A stretch of 64,000 bases of DNA, taken from positions 1 through 64,000 of the forward strand of contig DF237243.1 in assembly GCA_000708835.1 (NCBI GenBank), in the 5' to 3' direction. Both the position numbers and the translations under genes were made by a program. Each line of letters starts with the position of its first letter. Within the stretch, counting starts at the first letter, position 1. The DNA is from Klebsormidium nitens. Taxonomy: Eukaryota > Streptophyta > Klebsormidiophyceae > Klebsormidiales > Klebsormidiaceae. The notes beneath the pieces are model-generated. The model worked only from the letters and a program-made list of their open reading frames with translations, did not search any database and was not told the DNA's origin. Positions 21,238 to 33,400 of this stretch are shown in pieces.

Positions 21238-22580
21238 TGCGCCCGGTGCACTCTCGTGCTTTCTAGGTGCCGGAACTGCAGGGAGGAAACGCCGCCCCCT
21301 GCCAGGGCCTTTCTCGCTTGTCACTGGCTCTGCGCTATTGCGAATGGCGCCAGTGCCAGCAGAGGCGGCCGAAAGAAGTTCCTTCACCAAGCCGGTCCTG
21401 TGGACGCACGATTGAGAATGTTATGTCTTATTCCTTTGCATTTGACACCGGTGCGACTGTTGTGCCCATTGAGATGTCCAAGCGTACACGATGGTGTCAA
21501 GCCGCAGATCGCAAATGGGCCTCGCAGACCCAAACGACTGCCTTCTGAAGAATCCATTCCAGAAAATGCGGTTTGGATTCAATGCTCTACGATGCGCCAC
21601 CCATGAGGTTTACTTGGGGGAATCGCATCAAAGTGGTTTCATCCAGGAATCCGCAACAAGTCATCAATGGGGCCAACACATTGGATCACTGCACCTGTCA
21701 GTATAAAATTCTTGGGGAGACTACTTTCAGAGCGATCTAATGCATGTACTACAGAGGTTACTGGAAGAAGTAAGTTCCGCCGTATGAGTGCCACTTTGAT
21801 TGGTGTAAAGGGTCTGATATGCCTTCGCCTCTTGGAGGTTTGCTGCCAAATATACGGTGCCATTGCAAAGGCTGCTGCATGTATCCTGCTCGATACGTGT
21901 GCCTTTGAAAAACAGGCCCTCACAGGATGTATATTCAGACTAAATCCTGGCAATAACTCCAAATTCACTGGGATCTCACCCTGACTGGCTGAATGCCCGG
22001 CTTTGGAGATGCTCCAGAATCCCCTGTGACTGCTTCCGCCGACCGCTGCTTTGGCAAAATGCAGGTCTTTGCTGGGCCGCCAATGTCAATTCAAACTGGC
22101 ACAGAGAACGCCCAGAGGTTCGAAGCTTTGAAGGCAATCTACAAGGGACAGAAACGGAGCGTGTCAACACCATGCCGCTGAGGGCTGCATGCGAGGGGAG
22201 GCATCACGCATCGAGTCTGTCGTCTGTCGCCGTCGGAGCCAAGACTTCTCAGAGTTCTCTGAAACTGAATCTGAGACTAAGGTTTGAAAGCTTGGCCAAT
22301 CTGGACTGGGACTCGGAAGTAAATGGCAATGGATGGGGGGCCCAAACGTATGGTAGAGAGTGGTAACTGTTATTAGTGGAAACGTATTCCCTTCTTTCTA
22401 GTTCTCAGAGTCAGGGATTGAAGTTTTTGCTAGCGATCAGGCGCGGCTGGGTGGTGGCGGCTGTTTCAATGCCAATGGAGCGGCCTTGCAAGGGCAGTCG
22501 GGCGGGCCTGGTCCTCCTTAGAACTTCTAGAAGAGCAACAGCAGACGTATCTAGGTTACAGTAGAATCAATACTTGTTGA
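21238..22580. other. Divergent intergenic region between the phosphoesterase and the maturase-like gene
   Basis: Start codons face away from each other across about 1.34 kb. Several open frames of 60-116 codons are present (for example 21256-21606 and 21667-21984), but none has a recognisable domain or consistent splice context. The stretch likely holds both promoters and 5' untranslated regions. Confidence 0.4.
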
Positions 22581-25500
22581 ATGCTCATCATTGTGCGGCA
22601 GCCGCCCATGGCGACCAGCTGTCCGCGTCTGCAAGTGCCGCCCACCAAAAGCACGCGGTGCGCCACTGCGTCCCCATGTGCCCACAATTGGAAAGTTCCT
22701 GGACAGCCGCACCGTAGCTTATCGGCTTGCAGTGGCCGGGCTCTGATAAGTGGGCGCTCGCCATTCTGCATTGCAAGAAATAGCGCCGCGCAAAGTTGGG
22801 CAAAGTTGGGTTTGGTTCAGCGGAGGTGGCGCTGTAGGTCCATCGGAAGAAGGACGGTCAAAGTATGCAGCGGCATCACTGTCGGGGCGACAGAAGAACC
22901 AGTGCCAAGAAGGTCGAACCTTTCAAGCACTTCTTTGATAGGTTCGCCGGAAGACCCGGCTGCCCTTCCAGGGCTTGAGGTCTTGGAAGACATTTTTGAA
23001 CCCCGGCGAAAGGGAAAACCACTCGCAGCCGAATTGTCTGCCGTGGCTGAGCTAGAAAGTCCTCCAGAATTGCATATTTTAGAAGAGCTGCTAAGTGAAG
23101 GGGGTGGTGTGACTGGGGCTGCTCAGGGGGTTGCCGGTTTGAGAGGACGGGGTCAAAGCCCGGAAGTTACGAAGGTTGGTTCGGGGGACAATGTTAGAGA
23201 CAAAGACGTGGGCAGAATACAGGCGGGTGGCTTCGGAGTGAACCGCCAGAAATGGAGAAGACCTCCATTGAAAAACGAAGTGGCCAGCAGCAATGGAGAG
23301 GGCACAAGCGGGGAGCAAGGAGGTGACTCCCGCTCTACTCTGGAGGCAGCTCTTCGCAATGCGTCCAAGAGCAAGGAAGCGAGACTTGTACTCGGTGGCG
23401 GGGGGGTCCCCAAAAAGGCCTTCGATCCCCCTAGTAAGAAGCTGACTTATGCTGGGCGTTTTGGCGAAGATGGGCGGAATGAGCAGATTCCGAATGTAGG
23501 GGAAGGTAGTGAGGAAGCCCGGGCTTCTAGAAGCCCAGCAAAGGGTGAGAGTAGGCAGAGTCGGGTTGTTGGACAATCGGTAGCAAGTACAGGCATAGCC
23601 CAACCTGCGGAGAAGAGCGTTTTGAGGAGTCGCAGTGCTGATACTCAAGCCAGTCGCGTGCCCGGGGCCTGGGCCCAGTGGCTGAACAGTGTCAGTGAGC
23701 GGAAAGGGGAGGAAGAGCGAAGTGGTGTCTGGGACAAATTGCAATCGCAGACGGGCAATAGTGAGGGGGTTGGGGATCAGCAGGTCCTGGAGGGGCGGGA
23801 GACTGGGGAAGATTCTGCAGTAACTGGGGGGGTCAGGCCGGTTGTGGAGAGGTACTCAGGAGGCGCAGCAGGAAGTGGGCAGGAGTTCAATCTGAGCAGG
23901 GGAGGCGATCCGGAATGGGATACAGGCAGGGGTGCAAAAGGCGTTCTCGGAGAAAGAGGTGGGAAGTCGTTCTCAAGATCAGATTCTGAGGACGTTCTTG
24001 GGCTAGGCGGCCAACTTGCGGGTGTTTGGTCGAGCAACGAGGACAGAGGGGTCTCCCAGGCAGCTTCGGCAAAATCAGCTGCTGCCAGTGTACAAACTCT
24101 TGGAAGAAACGGAGTTCGCTTCATTGCGGAGGGGTCCCAGTTGACGGAAGAGCCCGCGCTGCGGAGAAGGGGGCTGGCGTACGAGAAACTGAGCCCCAGC
24201 GAGCTATTCGGGGAGGAACCGTTTGAGGCGGTCACTGCAAAGACCGGGTTAAGAGAGACGGGGTTAGGGAAGGGGGGACAAGGGGAACGCTGGGGAGTTG
24301 AGGGGCTGGAAAAGGACTTTGCAGAGGAGGATGGTGCGTTGGTAAAGGAGAACGATGGTGGGTCGGGGGAAGGTGTTGAGCTGGTGCAAGGGTGGTCAAG
24401 AAACGCAGAAGGAAAGGGGGACGATGGAGAGCTTTCGCGGCGCGGGTCGAGTCGGAATGGGGCAGCGGGGATCCCTCGAAACCTGGAAGGTGCGGAGATT
24501 GGTCATGGCAGGGCTTGGGCGGTTGACACTGTCTTGAATCCAGTCGGCCAGTCTGCTGATGGAGTCGAATCATTGAGGAAGAGCCGGTTAGAAAGTGGGT
24601 TAGGAGGTGGTCAGCCGGCGACGAGAATATGGAGCGCGAGTGATCGGAGCGGGTCAGCAAGCGGGTTGGGAAGCGGGTTTGAGGGCCGGCCGATTGCACT
24701 ACGGCGGGGCAGAGCGGATGCTCCAGAAAGGCAGGGTCCATTTACAGAGACAGGGACTTCTAGGGAGGTTTCGGAACGGGTGGGTGACGGTCGGGAGCAA
24801 CGGGAAGCGGAACGAGCTGCCGCGAAAGACAGGGCCTGGGCCGCTTGGCAGGAGTTCAGCTCGGGGAGGGGCGGGAGCCCCCAGGAGATGAGCGAGTTTC
24901 TTGCCAAATGGACTGCGGAGAATGCCGCTACCGGGAGTGGGGAGGAAGAGGAGCCGGTGAACGAGCCTCGGTCCGCCGGCGGCGACATGGGGAGAAGGAG
25001 AAGCGCGGTCAGTGGGTGGGAGGGTTACGTCTCAGATGCAAATGGAGGAGCCCCTGAGGGGTCATACAGTGCGTTTGCGGAGAGAGCGGCTCCCAGAAAG
25101 GTCTTTGTACGAGGGGCGGCGAAGGGGACGCCAGGCGGGGCAAGAAGAGAGGCGATCAGTTTGTCGAAGGGTTATGGCTCAGATGCAGACGGGGAGCGCC
25201 GTGAGGGGTCATACAGTGGGTTTGCGAAGACAGCAGCCCCCGAAAAGGTTTTCACACGAGGGGCTGCACCAGGGACGCCAGGCGGACTTAGGAGCAAAAG
25301 CAGTGGAAGGGGCAGAGAGGTCAGGCCTGTGGCAGAGAGTTTAAGAAGCGTCGAAGAAGCGGATCGACCCGGTCTAGAAAGACCGAAGGAGGTCAGGGCG
25401 GAGGAAGGTGAGTTCGGCGGGCGGGAAGATAGTTCACGAGGGGGGGGGAGTGACCGGGCATTGAGCCACCCCCGAAATGGCGGTGTTCGCACACTGAAGG

Positions 25501-28500
25501 ACATCGCTCCTCAAGGCCCAACTAACGGACGGCAGATATCGGGGGATCCCCCAATCGCTTCAGAGCCCAGTCGCGAGACATGGGTGAGAAGGGCCGATGC
25601 GAGCGAAGGGCCCGGGGCGGAAGCTGACGTCAGCACGGCCTTCGGGGCCGATGGCGAAGGTGCTGACGTCAGCGAGAACCGCAACGGCGTGCCAGCAGCG
25701 GGTGCGGGTGAGGTCAGCGCAGAGTCTGAAGAGGCGCTGGAGTGGGGCATGAACGAAGGAGCGGACCCAGATTGGGTCGGCGATGACCAACTGGGAGCTG
25801 ACACGTGGCAGGAGTGGGAGGTGGAGGATGACGACGATATCGTGCAGCCGGTATGTTGGCACATTTCTGCAGTGTCCACTTAGAGTGTTTGTGGATAGTT
25901 TCGCACCAGCTTCATACTCGCTTTTGCCATATCTGCAGGGTACTCTTGTGAATTGTTCTTCGCTTTCTCCATTATCTGTACGTCCTTTTCCTTTCTCAGA
26001 GCTGGCTTTGACGAGAAAGCACTAGTGTCACGGCTTCCCCAAGTTCACGTATGGCCAATTGCTCTTTTGATTCTGGGACGTCCTCATATGGCCATTCGCC
26101 CTTTTGATTTTGGGACGTTGCAGGCTTCTCTGCACATCACTGTGCTCTCCGGCGGGCATCCCTTGTGAATGCCTGTCAACTCATGTGTTGCTGGCATCCA
26201 CTTTCGTCTGCAAGGCTGTACCAGTTTTTCCTCCATGGGCGCATGTCCTCCTGAGACTATGATCCTGCTCTTGGCCCTGAGGTACTGATGGCCGACACTA
26301 TTCATAATCTTGAGTGCTCAGGTCACTGACGTTTCGGCTTTCTCAGGCTATCGAACCGGAGTTTTACGCCCTTGGATACCCCAAGTCGCCGGGTCAAACT
26401 GATCACCCTTGTCCCCCTTCCTGCAGACCGAGACCGACTGGCAAAAGGTCTTTGTCGCCGCGGCAGCCCGGCGCCTCCAACGCGCCGGCCGGGAGCCGGA
26501 AACCGAGCCCGAGCCAGTCGAGCTTCCGGCAGAGGTCGCGGCCGGGGGATCCCCCCGGGTGCAGTTTGAGGAACTGTGCGAGGAGGAACAAAAAGCCCTG
26601 CTTCTGCGCGAGTCGCTGGACCTGTCGGTGCGCAACCGCGTGCAGAAACTGAAGGACTCGCGGCCGCGGAAGAAGCCCCGGGATGAGGTGGGCGCCTCGT
26701 GTTCTGCTGACGCGTGCATGACGTGTGTGTAATTTCAAAGGCCCGGAGCGCGAAGGAGTCTCGAGATGTAGCGGCAAGCTTCGACCGTGATGGCAATGAG
26801 AATGCGCCGAACTAGCTGTGATGACTTCTGCGTGATTTCTTTCGCAAACGAGTTTCGTGGCTGGCCATATTTTTTGCGAAAATCGAGAACAAGCCCTTCA
26901 AAGAAGTCGAGGGTCCCAGCAGTTGCGAAGTATCAACAGTCTGTCCGCTGTATCTGTCTGTCTGTTCGCAGTGCTCCTTCTATTAGAGATTCTCGCTTTT
27001 TTTCCAGAAATACGACTGTTCGGTCCGTGTGATTGGCACGCCGTCTTTGCGATCTTTGCGAGGTGAGTACCAACTTTTAAACGTTTTGTACCAACTTTTG
27101 AGCGTTTGAATCATGTACGGTTGGGGACGTTCCGCAATCTGTCGAGGGTTACAGGTGCAACTAGCCAACCGGAAGATTCACTTTATGCCCTTTTTGCCGA
27201 GGGTGGTTACATGTGCAACTCGCCAACGAGAATTTTTTGACAGCCTGAAACACAGCTTTGGTCAGCACCACCCTGAAGCCAGCATTTGCATCATTGGGAC
27301 GTCACCCTGACGTTTTTAATAACGTGTCCGTACCAGCGGACCATGGAGGAGCGCCGCTTCGCGGTGGTTCCGGAGGTTTTTGCGCTTCTGTGACGTCACC
27401 CTGACGTAATCTACTTTATGGTTTATGCAGCGGACCATGGAGGAGCGCGGCTTCGCGGTGTTCCTGGAGGTCTTGCCCGAACTAGAGCGGCAAAAACTGC
27501 TGTGCCAGAAGATCAAGTCGGGCCAGCTCGTGTGGGCGCCTTGCTGCGTCTAGTGAGTCGCAGCTTTCGTAACTCGTCTCTCGTTGTGTTTTCTTCTTTC
27601 GCTGTTTTGTTTAGTTCTTTGTCGCGGTTCTTAGATCAGCCTCAAGCGATGCCACATGCTTCGCGTACGAGGTTTGTGCTTTGCTCGTCTGTAGCTTATT
27701 CTATCACCGTTGTAGCCATTTCGCGACATGGAGCGTTCCTTCATCGAGACTTCGCTGGCAAAAGAAGTATGGTTTGATTGGGAGTGTCACCATACTCCAC
27801 TCTGCTCCTGTTGCGTGACGTGGTCTGATTCAAATATGGGCGAAACACATGATATAACATCCTGAATTGTTTTGAGGTTTCTTTCCCCGCTTTGCCACTT
27901 GACAAGGGAACGCGGCTTACTTTCCGTAGTCGAGCGGCAAACTTGTGTGCTGCATTTGTGGAATTGAGTGGCGGCAGCACAACTTTTTTTCAATCAAATC
28001 ACAGCCGCGTTTTGTCACCAAGCGACGCCACTCGCGGAAACTCGGCGCTTCTGCAATGTCGTTCAGTATTGCCCAACCCTTATCAAGCAGTCGAAGTCCG
28101 TGCATCTGCGTATTGCGCATGCCCAACATTGATCTTCAATTTTCGAACCCTCGCCTCGCTTCTTGAGAATGACGATCCTAGAAATTGCATTCCACGGCGG
28201 TCTTCTGAGGTTCGTCCTTGCCAATCCGTTCTAAGAGTACAAATATTACCCACTTTCTTGTACTTCCTTCTTGCGCACTTCCGCAGCTACATATCCGTCA
28301 CGACTATCAGAACAAACTCTATAAGCTTTGGAATTCTTTCCTCCTGCCGACCTACTGTTTGGTCTAGAGCTTATCGTACTTTTGCACTTCTCATCCTTCC
28401 TTCCTTCGCCCCCGCAGCTACGTGATCCACCACAGCCACACGGAGATCCTGCGCTTCTTCAACGCGCGCACGCGCGCGCTCGCCCGCCAGTGGAAGCTGG

Positions 28501-29300
28501 GCTACTCCGCGACCAAGGCGCTCAACTACTACATGCGCTCCAGCTGCGCGCTCACGCTCGCCATCAAGAACCAGCTCAAGTCGCGAGCCGCAGTAAGGTT
28601 TCTCAGTGTTTACCTGGTTGGGGAGTGGGTTACCCGTGACACGTCGTCGACTTTGAATGAGTACTGTCACGTTCTCGTCAACCTGGTTTCAGAAGTTCGG
28701 GGATGTGGGGGAGCCGCCGCTTGCTCAAAACAGCTCAAGCCGCTCGAGTCGATGAAGCGCTTGTCACTTTGTTTGCTCAAAGAGCGCATGCTTCAGATGC
28801 ATCATCTGCTGCACTTCAATTTTGGCTGTCGCGAATGTCACAAAGCGCCCTCCTTCAAGATGAGCTGGACACCTTTTCAACCTTAACCCATTGCCATTTC
28901 CTAGGTTCAAACCAAGCCTTTCATCAGGGTGTTAAACTAAACCTCTTGCTGAGTCCGTACCTGAACACTAGAATCATCTTCGCAGGCGTACCGTAAGTGG
29001 GGCCGGGAGTTAACCGACCCCGTAACCCGGGCCAAGTTTGAGATGAAAACGCCCATCCCTCTTGGGGGCTGGGACACTATCGACTGGGACCGCCCGGTTG
29101 GAGTGCGAGCGGTCGGGGGAGGGTACTATACACCAGAAGAGATGAGGGTCCGAACCCGGATGGTGCCCCAACCGATTACTTGGAAGATTCCGACGGTGAA
29201 CGATCCCACTTTGGGGGGAAAGTGGGACCTGGGGATCGAGACCCCTCAGAAAGTGCGGCAGCGGACGAAGCCGGATGGGGGGCGGAGGGGCCGGAGGTAG
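22581..29300 (+). CDS. Putative nucleus-encoded organellar group II intron maturase-like protein (domain X only) with giant disordered N-terminal region
   Basis: Exons 22581-25850, 26427-26687, 27431-27552, 28418-28592 and 28986-29300 join in frame to 1381 codons. A second ATG is at 22608. The first ~100 residues are rich in Arg, Ser, Ala and Cys with essentially no acidic residues, as in plastid or mitochondrial transit peptides. Residues ~110-1090 are low complexity (Gly, Ser, Arg, Glu) in one large exon. Residues ~1180-1300 resemble maturase domain X: GFAVFLEVLPELERQKLL, HHSHTEILRFFNAR, then ALNYYMRSSCALTLAIK and SRAAAYRKWGREL, matching the 'NYY...SCA-TLA-K-K...GK-L' pattern of matR/nMAT proteins. 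I see no reverse-transcriptase motif (YADD) upstream. Inference: an organellar RNA-binding splicing factor derived from a maturase. The domain X assignment is moderately sure; the start codon is less sure. Confidence 0.68.
25022..25285 (+). repeat. Tandem 147-base (49-codon) repeat in coding sequence
   Basis: Two in-frame copies of a 147-base unit, starting at 25022 and 25169, encode related segments with shared cores GSYS-FA, AAP-KVF and RGAA-GTPGG. The unit carries a Gly-Tyr-x-Ser-Asp-Ala start. It lies near the end of the large first exon of the maturase-like gene and shows that the disordered region grew by tandem duplication. Confidence 0.85.
26051..26121 (+). repeat. ~36-base tandem duplication in an intron of the maturase-like gene
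   Basis: Two adjacent near-copies start with ATGGCCA and share CTTTTGATT and TGGGACGT. They lie in the intron 25851-26426. Confidence 0.7.
27299..27430 (+). repeat. Copy of an exon 5' end and its acceptor, 94 bases upstream of the real exon
   Basis: The bases CAGCGGACCATGGAGGAGCG occur at 27334-27353 and again at 27428-27447, the second being the real acceptor and start of the exon at 27431. The flanking GACGTCACCCTGACGT is also duplicated, so the unit is 94 bases. The upstream copy keeps a perfect CAG acceptor but runs into an in-frame stop within 20 codons. Confidence 0.85.
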
Positions 29301-30428
29301 GATGCTGTGGTGGAGGAGGAGAGTAAAATCGTGGACGGATTGCGAACAAAAGCAGGGACTCCAGACAATAACTGGTGGTACAAGTGCGTTGTCGAGTTAG
29401 TACGCATGCAAAAGCCACATTCAACCTTGGTTCACCTCCAAGTTTATGCCTGATTGGGCGCGTTGTTGTTTGTGGCAACACTGATCACATTTTCTTGATT
29501 CATATGCTGCATGCGGGATCGTGAAGAGAGATACGATTGAGTGCTTTTCCTGTGTTCAAAAAGCGCATGCAGAGTTGTCCTGGCACGCGGCGGCTCTTGC
29601 ATGACGATTCAGAATGATATTATTCAAAGAAGTTAGCGGATCCGTCGTACCGATGCACATATGGGTTTTATCGGCTAGTGTCTAGCTGCTCAAGGTGCAT
29701 TGGCAGAATTAGGAATCCCCCGCGTGCGGACGATCGTCACTTGAGGTGTCCGCGATATGCATGGACATTATACATCATTGCAGATTGTATTCTAGCCGGG
29801 CCGGGCACTATAGCATCATGCTATAACACGTACTAATGATCCCGGATGCACGTACGTGTTGCCACAGGCACTCATGCATGCAAAAGCACTCGATCATAAT
29901 ATCTTTTGAGGTATCGTTACCTCAATGCGCACATACACGCATTTCAATGTACCAGGTCCTCATGCTTTGTCTGCAGAATGCCGGGCTGACGAATCAATCG
30001 GAGCTACTGAGCTCTGTCAAATGTCAAACCATGGTGCCTTCCGGCCGATGTCAGATTCCAGGCCTCTGCTTACATTCGAGCGTCGAATGCAACGCAGAGC
30101 TTCAATAGTGCGGCAGCTCTTGTTGAGTTGTGGCTTCAAATGCTGGCCAGAATGGTTATGAAGCAAAGTACACTAAACTCAGCAACAATTACGACTACAG
30201 TGTAGGTAATCACAATCTCCATGGAGAATCTGGTGCGACCTCGATCTCGGATCGGTCACTCGTACCTCAATGTCAAAGCCCGTCTGCTGTTTGAGCACTT
30301 TTGCCAAGCGGCACAAACCATCTCCCTTTGCTTCCTTCAATTCAGGAACACAGGACTTTCCTGTCTGGACCAGCTCAAAGAGCAAGCCGCAAACGAGTCC
30401 GAGCAGGCGCGCGGGGCGCGCGCCCCCT
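29301..30428. other. Intergenic region between convergent genes
   Basis: This 1.1 kb stretch separates the 3' ends of the maturase-like gene and the Hsp70-like gene. I see no gene. Open frames at 29836-30161 have no coding support. GCATGC-type alternating motifs recur around 29500-29890. Confidence 0.4.
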
Positions 30429-33400
30429 CTAATAGCTCCGGCTATTCGCAAACCGCTTCTCAAACCGGACGACCTTCACCTCTACCGGGTCGTCGTCATC
30501 GTCTAGCCCCTTCCTGAACGCCGCCACTTCTATCGAAGTCGCTCCAAACTTCATCTGGACGTCGAACGAGCGCTGGCCACGTGGCATTATTCCCAGATCG
30601 ATGGAAAACCCGAAGCTTTCTTCCACTCCGTTGTCATCTGCAAACTTGGGATTCCGCTTGTCTGTCGTCAGCAGAGTGACGGAACTCTGAGTGTCGTCGA
30701 GTCGCGAGGGGTTGAAAGTGTGGCTGATCTTGGAGTCCACAGGGACCTGCTCAAAAGGACACGCAGAGACCATTCAAAACTCACCATTAAAAACGCCGTT
30801 CAGTGCAATCATTTTCATCAATCTAAATTCGTGAATGATAATAAACAGACCCGGGTCCAAATGCTCTTTGGAAACTCGGAGTGGACAACCAAGAAAAGTC
30901 CGTTCTTTCGGCGCAGAATCGTTTTCACGCGTAGGCAGCCCTGTTTTGGCCGGGTAAAGTGCAAGCGTTCCGCTTTTGCAGGTATTTCTGATGTGTAGGG
31001 GGTGCTCAATGACAGATGGGAAACCTGAAAATTCGAGCCGCCCAAGTTCTCTCGTTCAGAAGGGGCCATTCGGGCCATGTGATAACGTTTTTAAAGCACT
31101 AACTAATCTACCTTATTGCAAAGTTTAGGACTTTCCGAGCATCCTAAAAAGAAAGTGTGCCAGAGCCTGACGCATTGTGGCAACGATTCACTAGGAGAGC
31201 CCCGGAAACGGGTCACGTGAAGGCCAGACAAGGTGATAGAAAGCCCTGTTTAAGCAATCTACAGACGTGAAGAGGAGAGAAGAAGAGAAGAAAGTAGAGA
31301 AGAAAGAGAAGACGGAAGCGTGTTAGCACGCTTGATCACGTATCCATTATTATCGTGCTTTTCACGCCAACGCATCTGGGCTCCCCAGAATGATGCAGAT
31401 TAGCGGGCTATTCGCGAATGTGAGGTGTGTGTGGGTTGTCCAACCACACGCGTTCGGCTAGGCCATCCGGCATCACAGCGTTGTTTCCTTGTGCCACGCT
31501 GATTCGTTGCGAAAGGCACCAAGACAGAAAAGAAAAGACCCAGATAGTAATATGATTACCATAAAACACCAGAAACTAGTCTGTAGCATTTCTTGATTGA
31601 TGCGCAAACACTTAGAACGCGTAGGAATAGGCGCATTTTGTATAACCGGTGAAGCTCGAACAACATGCGCGTTACATGCAGATGAAGGACAATAGTATGG
31701 ATCTCTACCTGCTCGCCGTTGCGCACGAACACGTGGAACGAGCCCCTGACGTAGAAGCAGCCGTGGTCCTCGTGGAGGAATTTTTTCTCTTCGGGGTCGC
31801 CCTTTTCGAATGGGCGGTCGCACTTTATTCCGTACGTCTTGCGCGAGGTGCGCTCCGCGATGATGGACGGGTCCAGCCCGAACAGGACCGCGCCCTGACA
31901 GATGGCCGTGCCTGGAGAAAAAGATTAGGAGGGGGTTGAGAATGGCAGGACGTTGAAGATGGGTCAAGATTGGGGTTTGGGTCCAGCCCAACAGGACCGC
32001 GCCCTGGCAGATGGCCGTGCCTGGAGAAAGGGGTAAAGAGAAGGTTAAGTTGGACTGCGCCCAAAGAGCGGGCAGGGGAAACCAATCGGGGAAAGGTGAA
32101 CATGGAAAAAGGCGATGATTTACAGAGGATGGCCAGCACTGTATAGGTCAAACGGTGGCCCGACCTCGTAGATCAGCAAGATCGATTGGTTTCTCAAGTA
32201 AGGCCCCAGTCCGCCTTACCTGTCTCGGGCGGCGTCACGAGGTTGGCCAACCGGGGCGCAAAAGCTTCCTATAATCATTTCATAAATCTGGGCAACCGGT
32301 AGAAACCCGCGACCATAACTTCCGGGTTTCATTTTGGCTCTTACCTGGCTCCGGGGGCGTCACCATAAAGGCCATCGGTGCGCAATCGCTTTCGTGACCT
32401 TTCCACAAACTTGCGCGACCGGTAAAACCCCCCGCCCAAACCTTTCTGGCCTCGTTCTTTGGAGTCTAACCTCGCTCCGAGGGCGTCACGATATCGGCCA
32501 CCCGGCACGCAAAAGCGTTCTTGATTATTTCACAGACTTTTGCGACCGCGCATATTCCCCGACCAAAGCTTTCTTGCCTCAATTTGAGTCGTACCTGGCT
32601 CCGGGGGCGTCACAATATTTGCCACCCTGTGCGCAAGAGCTTTCATGACCATTTCGCGCAAAACATATCCTGACAATCTCATAAACCTCGATGACTGGGG
32701 AAGTTCCCCAACCAGACCTTTTTGGCTTCATTTTTACTCTTACCTGGCTCGGGCGGCGTAACGATGTTAGCCACCCTGTGTGCGAACGTGTCGGTCACGC
32801 GCTTGATGAGGTACGGCGACTGGGAGAACCCCCCGACCAAAAACAGCTGGTCGCACTTGGGGCTCGCCGCCAGCTGCGCGTCGATGAGCGCCAAAATCTT
32901 GTCCAGCGTCGGGTCGAAGATGGAGCGCAGCTCCGCGGGACTAATGATCAGCCGGTCCCTGCGGAGAGGACGGGATCCGGCAGTTACTTGGGCGGATTCC
33001 GGCGATCTGCGGACACCGGGAAGAGCAGATCAAATTGCGCACCAAAAGCATAGCCAGATCGGGTGGAGGGCAGCTCCTCAGGGGTGATGATCAGCCGGTG
33101 CCTGCGGAAAGAACGGATTCCGGCGGTCAAGTATGGACGGATTCCGCAATAAATCTGGGCGGAGCCCTTCGCTCTGCAGGCAATGAGAAGAGCAGGCCAA
33201 ATTGCGCACCGACGGAATAACAGCGTCATGCAAGTCGAAGATGGAGCGCAGCTCCGCGGGGGTGATGATCAGCCGGTCCCTGCGGATCCGGCAGATCGGA
33301 GTCGGCCGGCCAGAAGAAAAGGACAGAGTGCGTTTCAAAGGGTTAATATTTCCAACCGGATAAGGAGCATACGAGGCGGGGGTGATACATGGCCGGCCCC

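Noticed and set aside
23091-25879. Series of minus-strand open frames (up to 217 codons) opposite the maturase-like gene
   Set aside because: These are Ser/Pro/Leu-rich antisense shadows of the big low-complexity exon, with no recognisable domain.
27008-27062. Extra exon in the maturase-like gene after a strong TTTTTTTCCAG acceptor and before GTGAGT
   Set aside because: Including it breaks the reading frame of the following exons, while skipping it keeps the phase. It may be another decayed exon copy.
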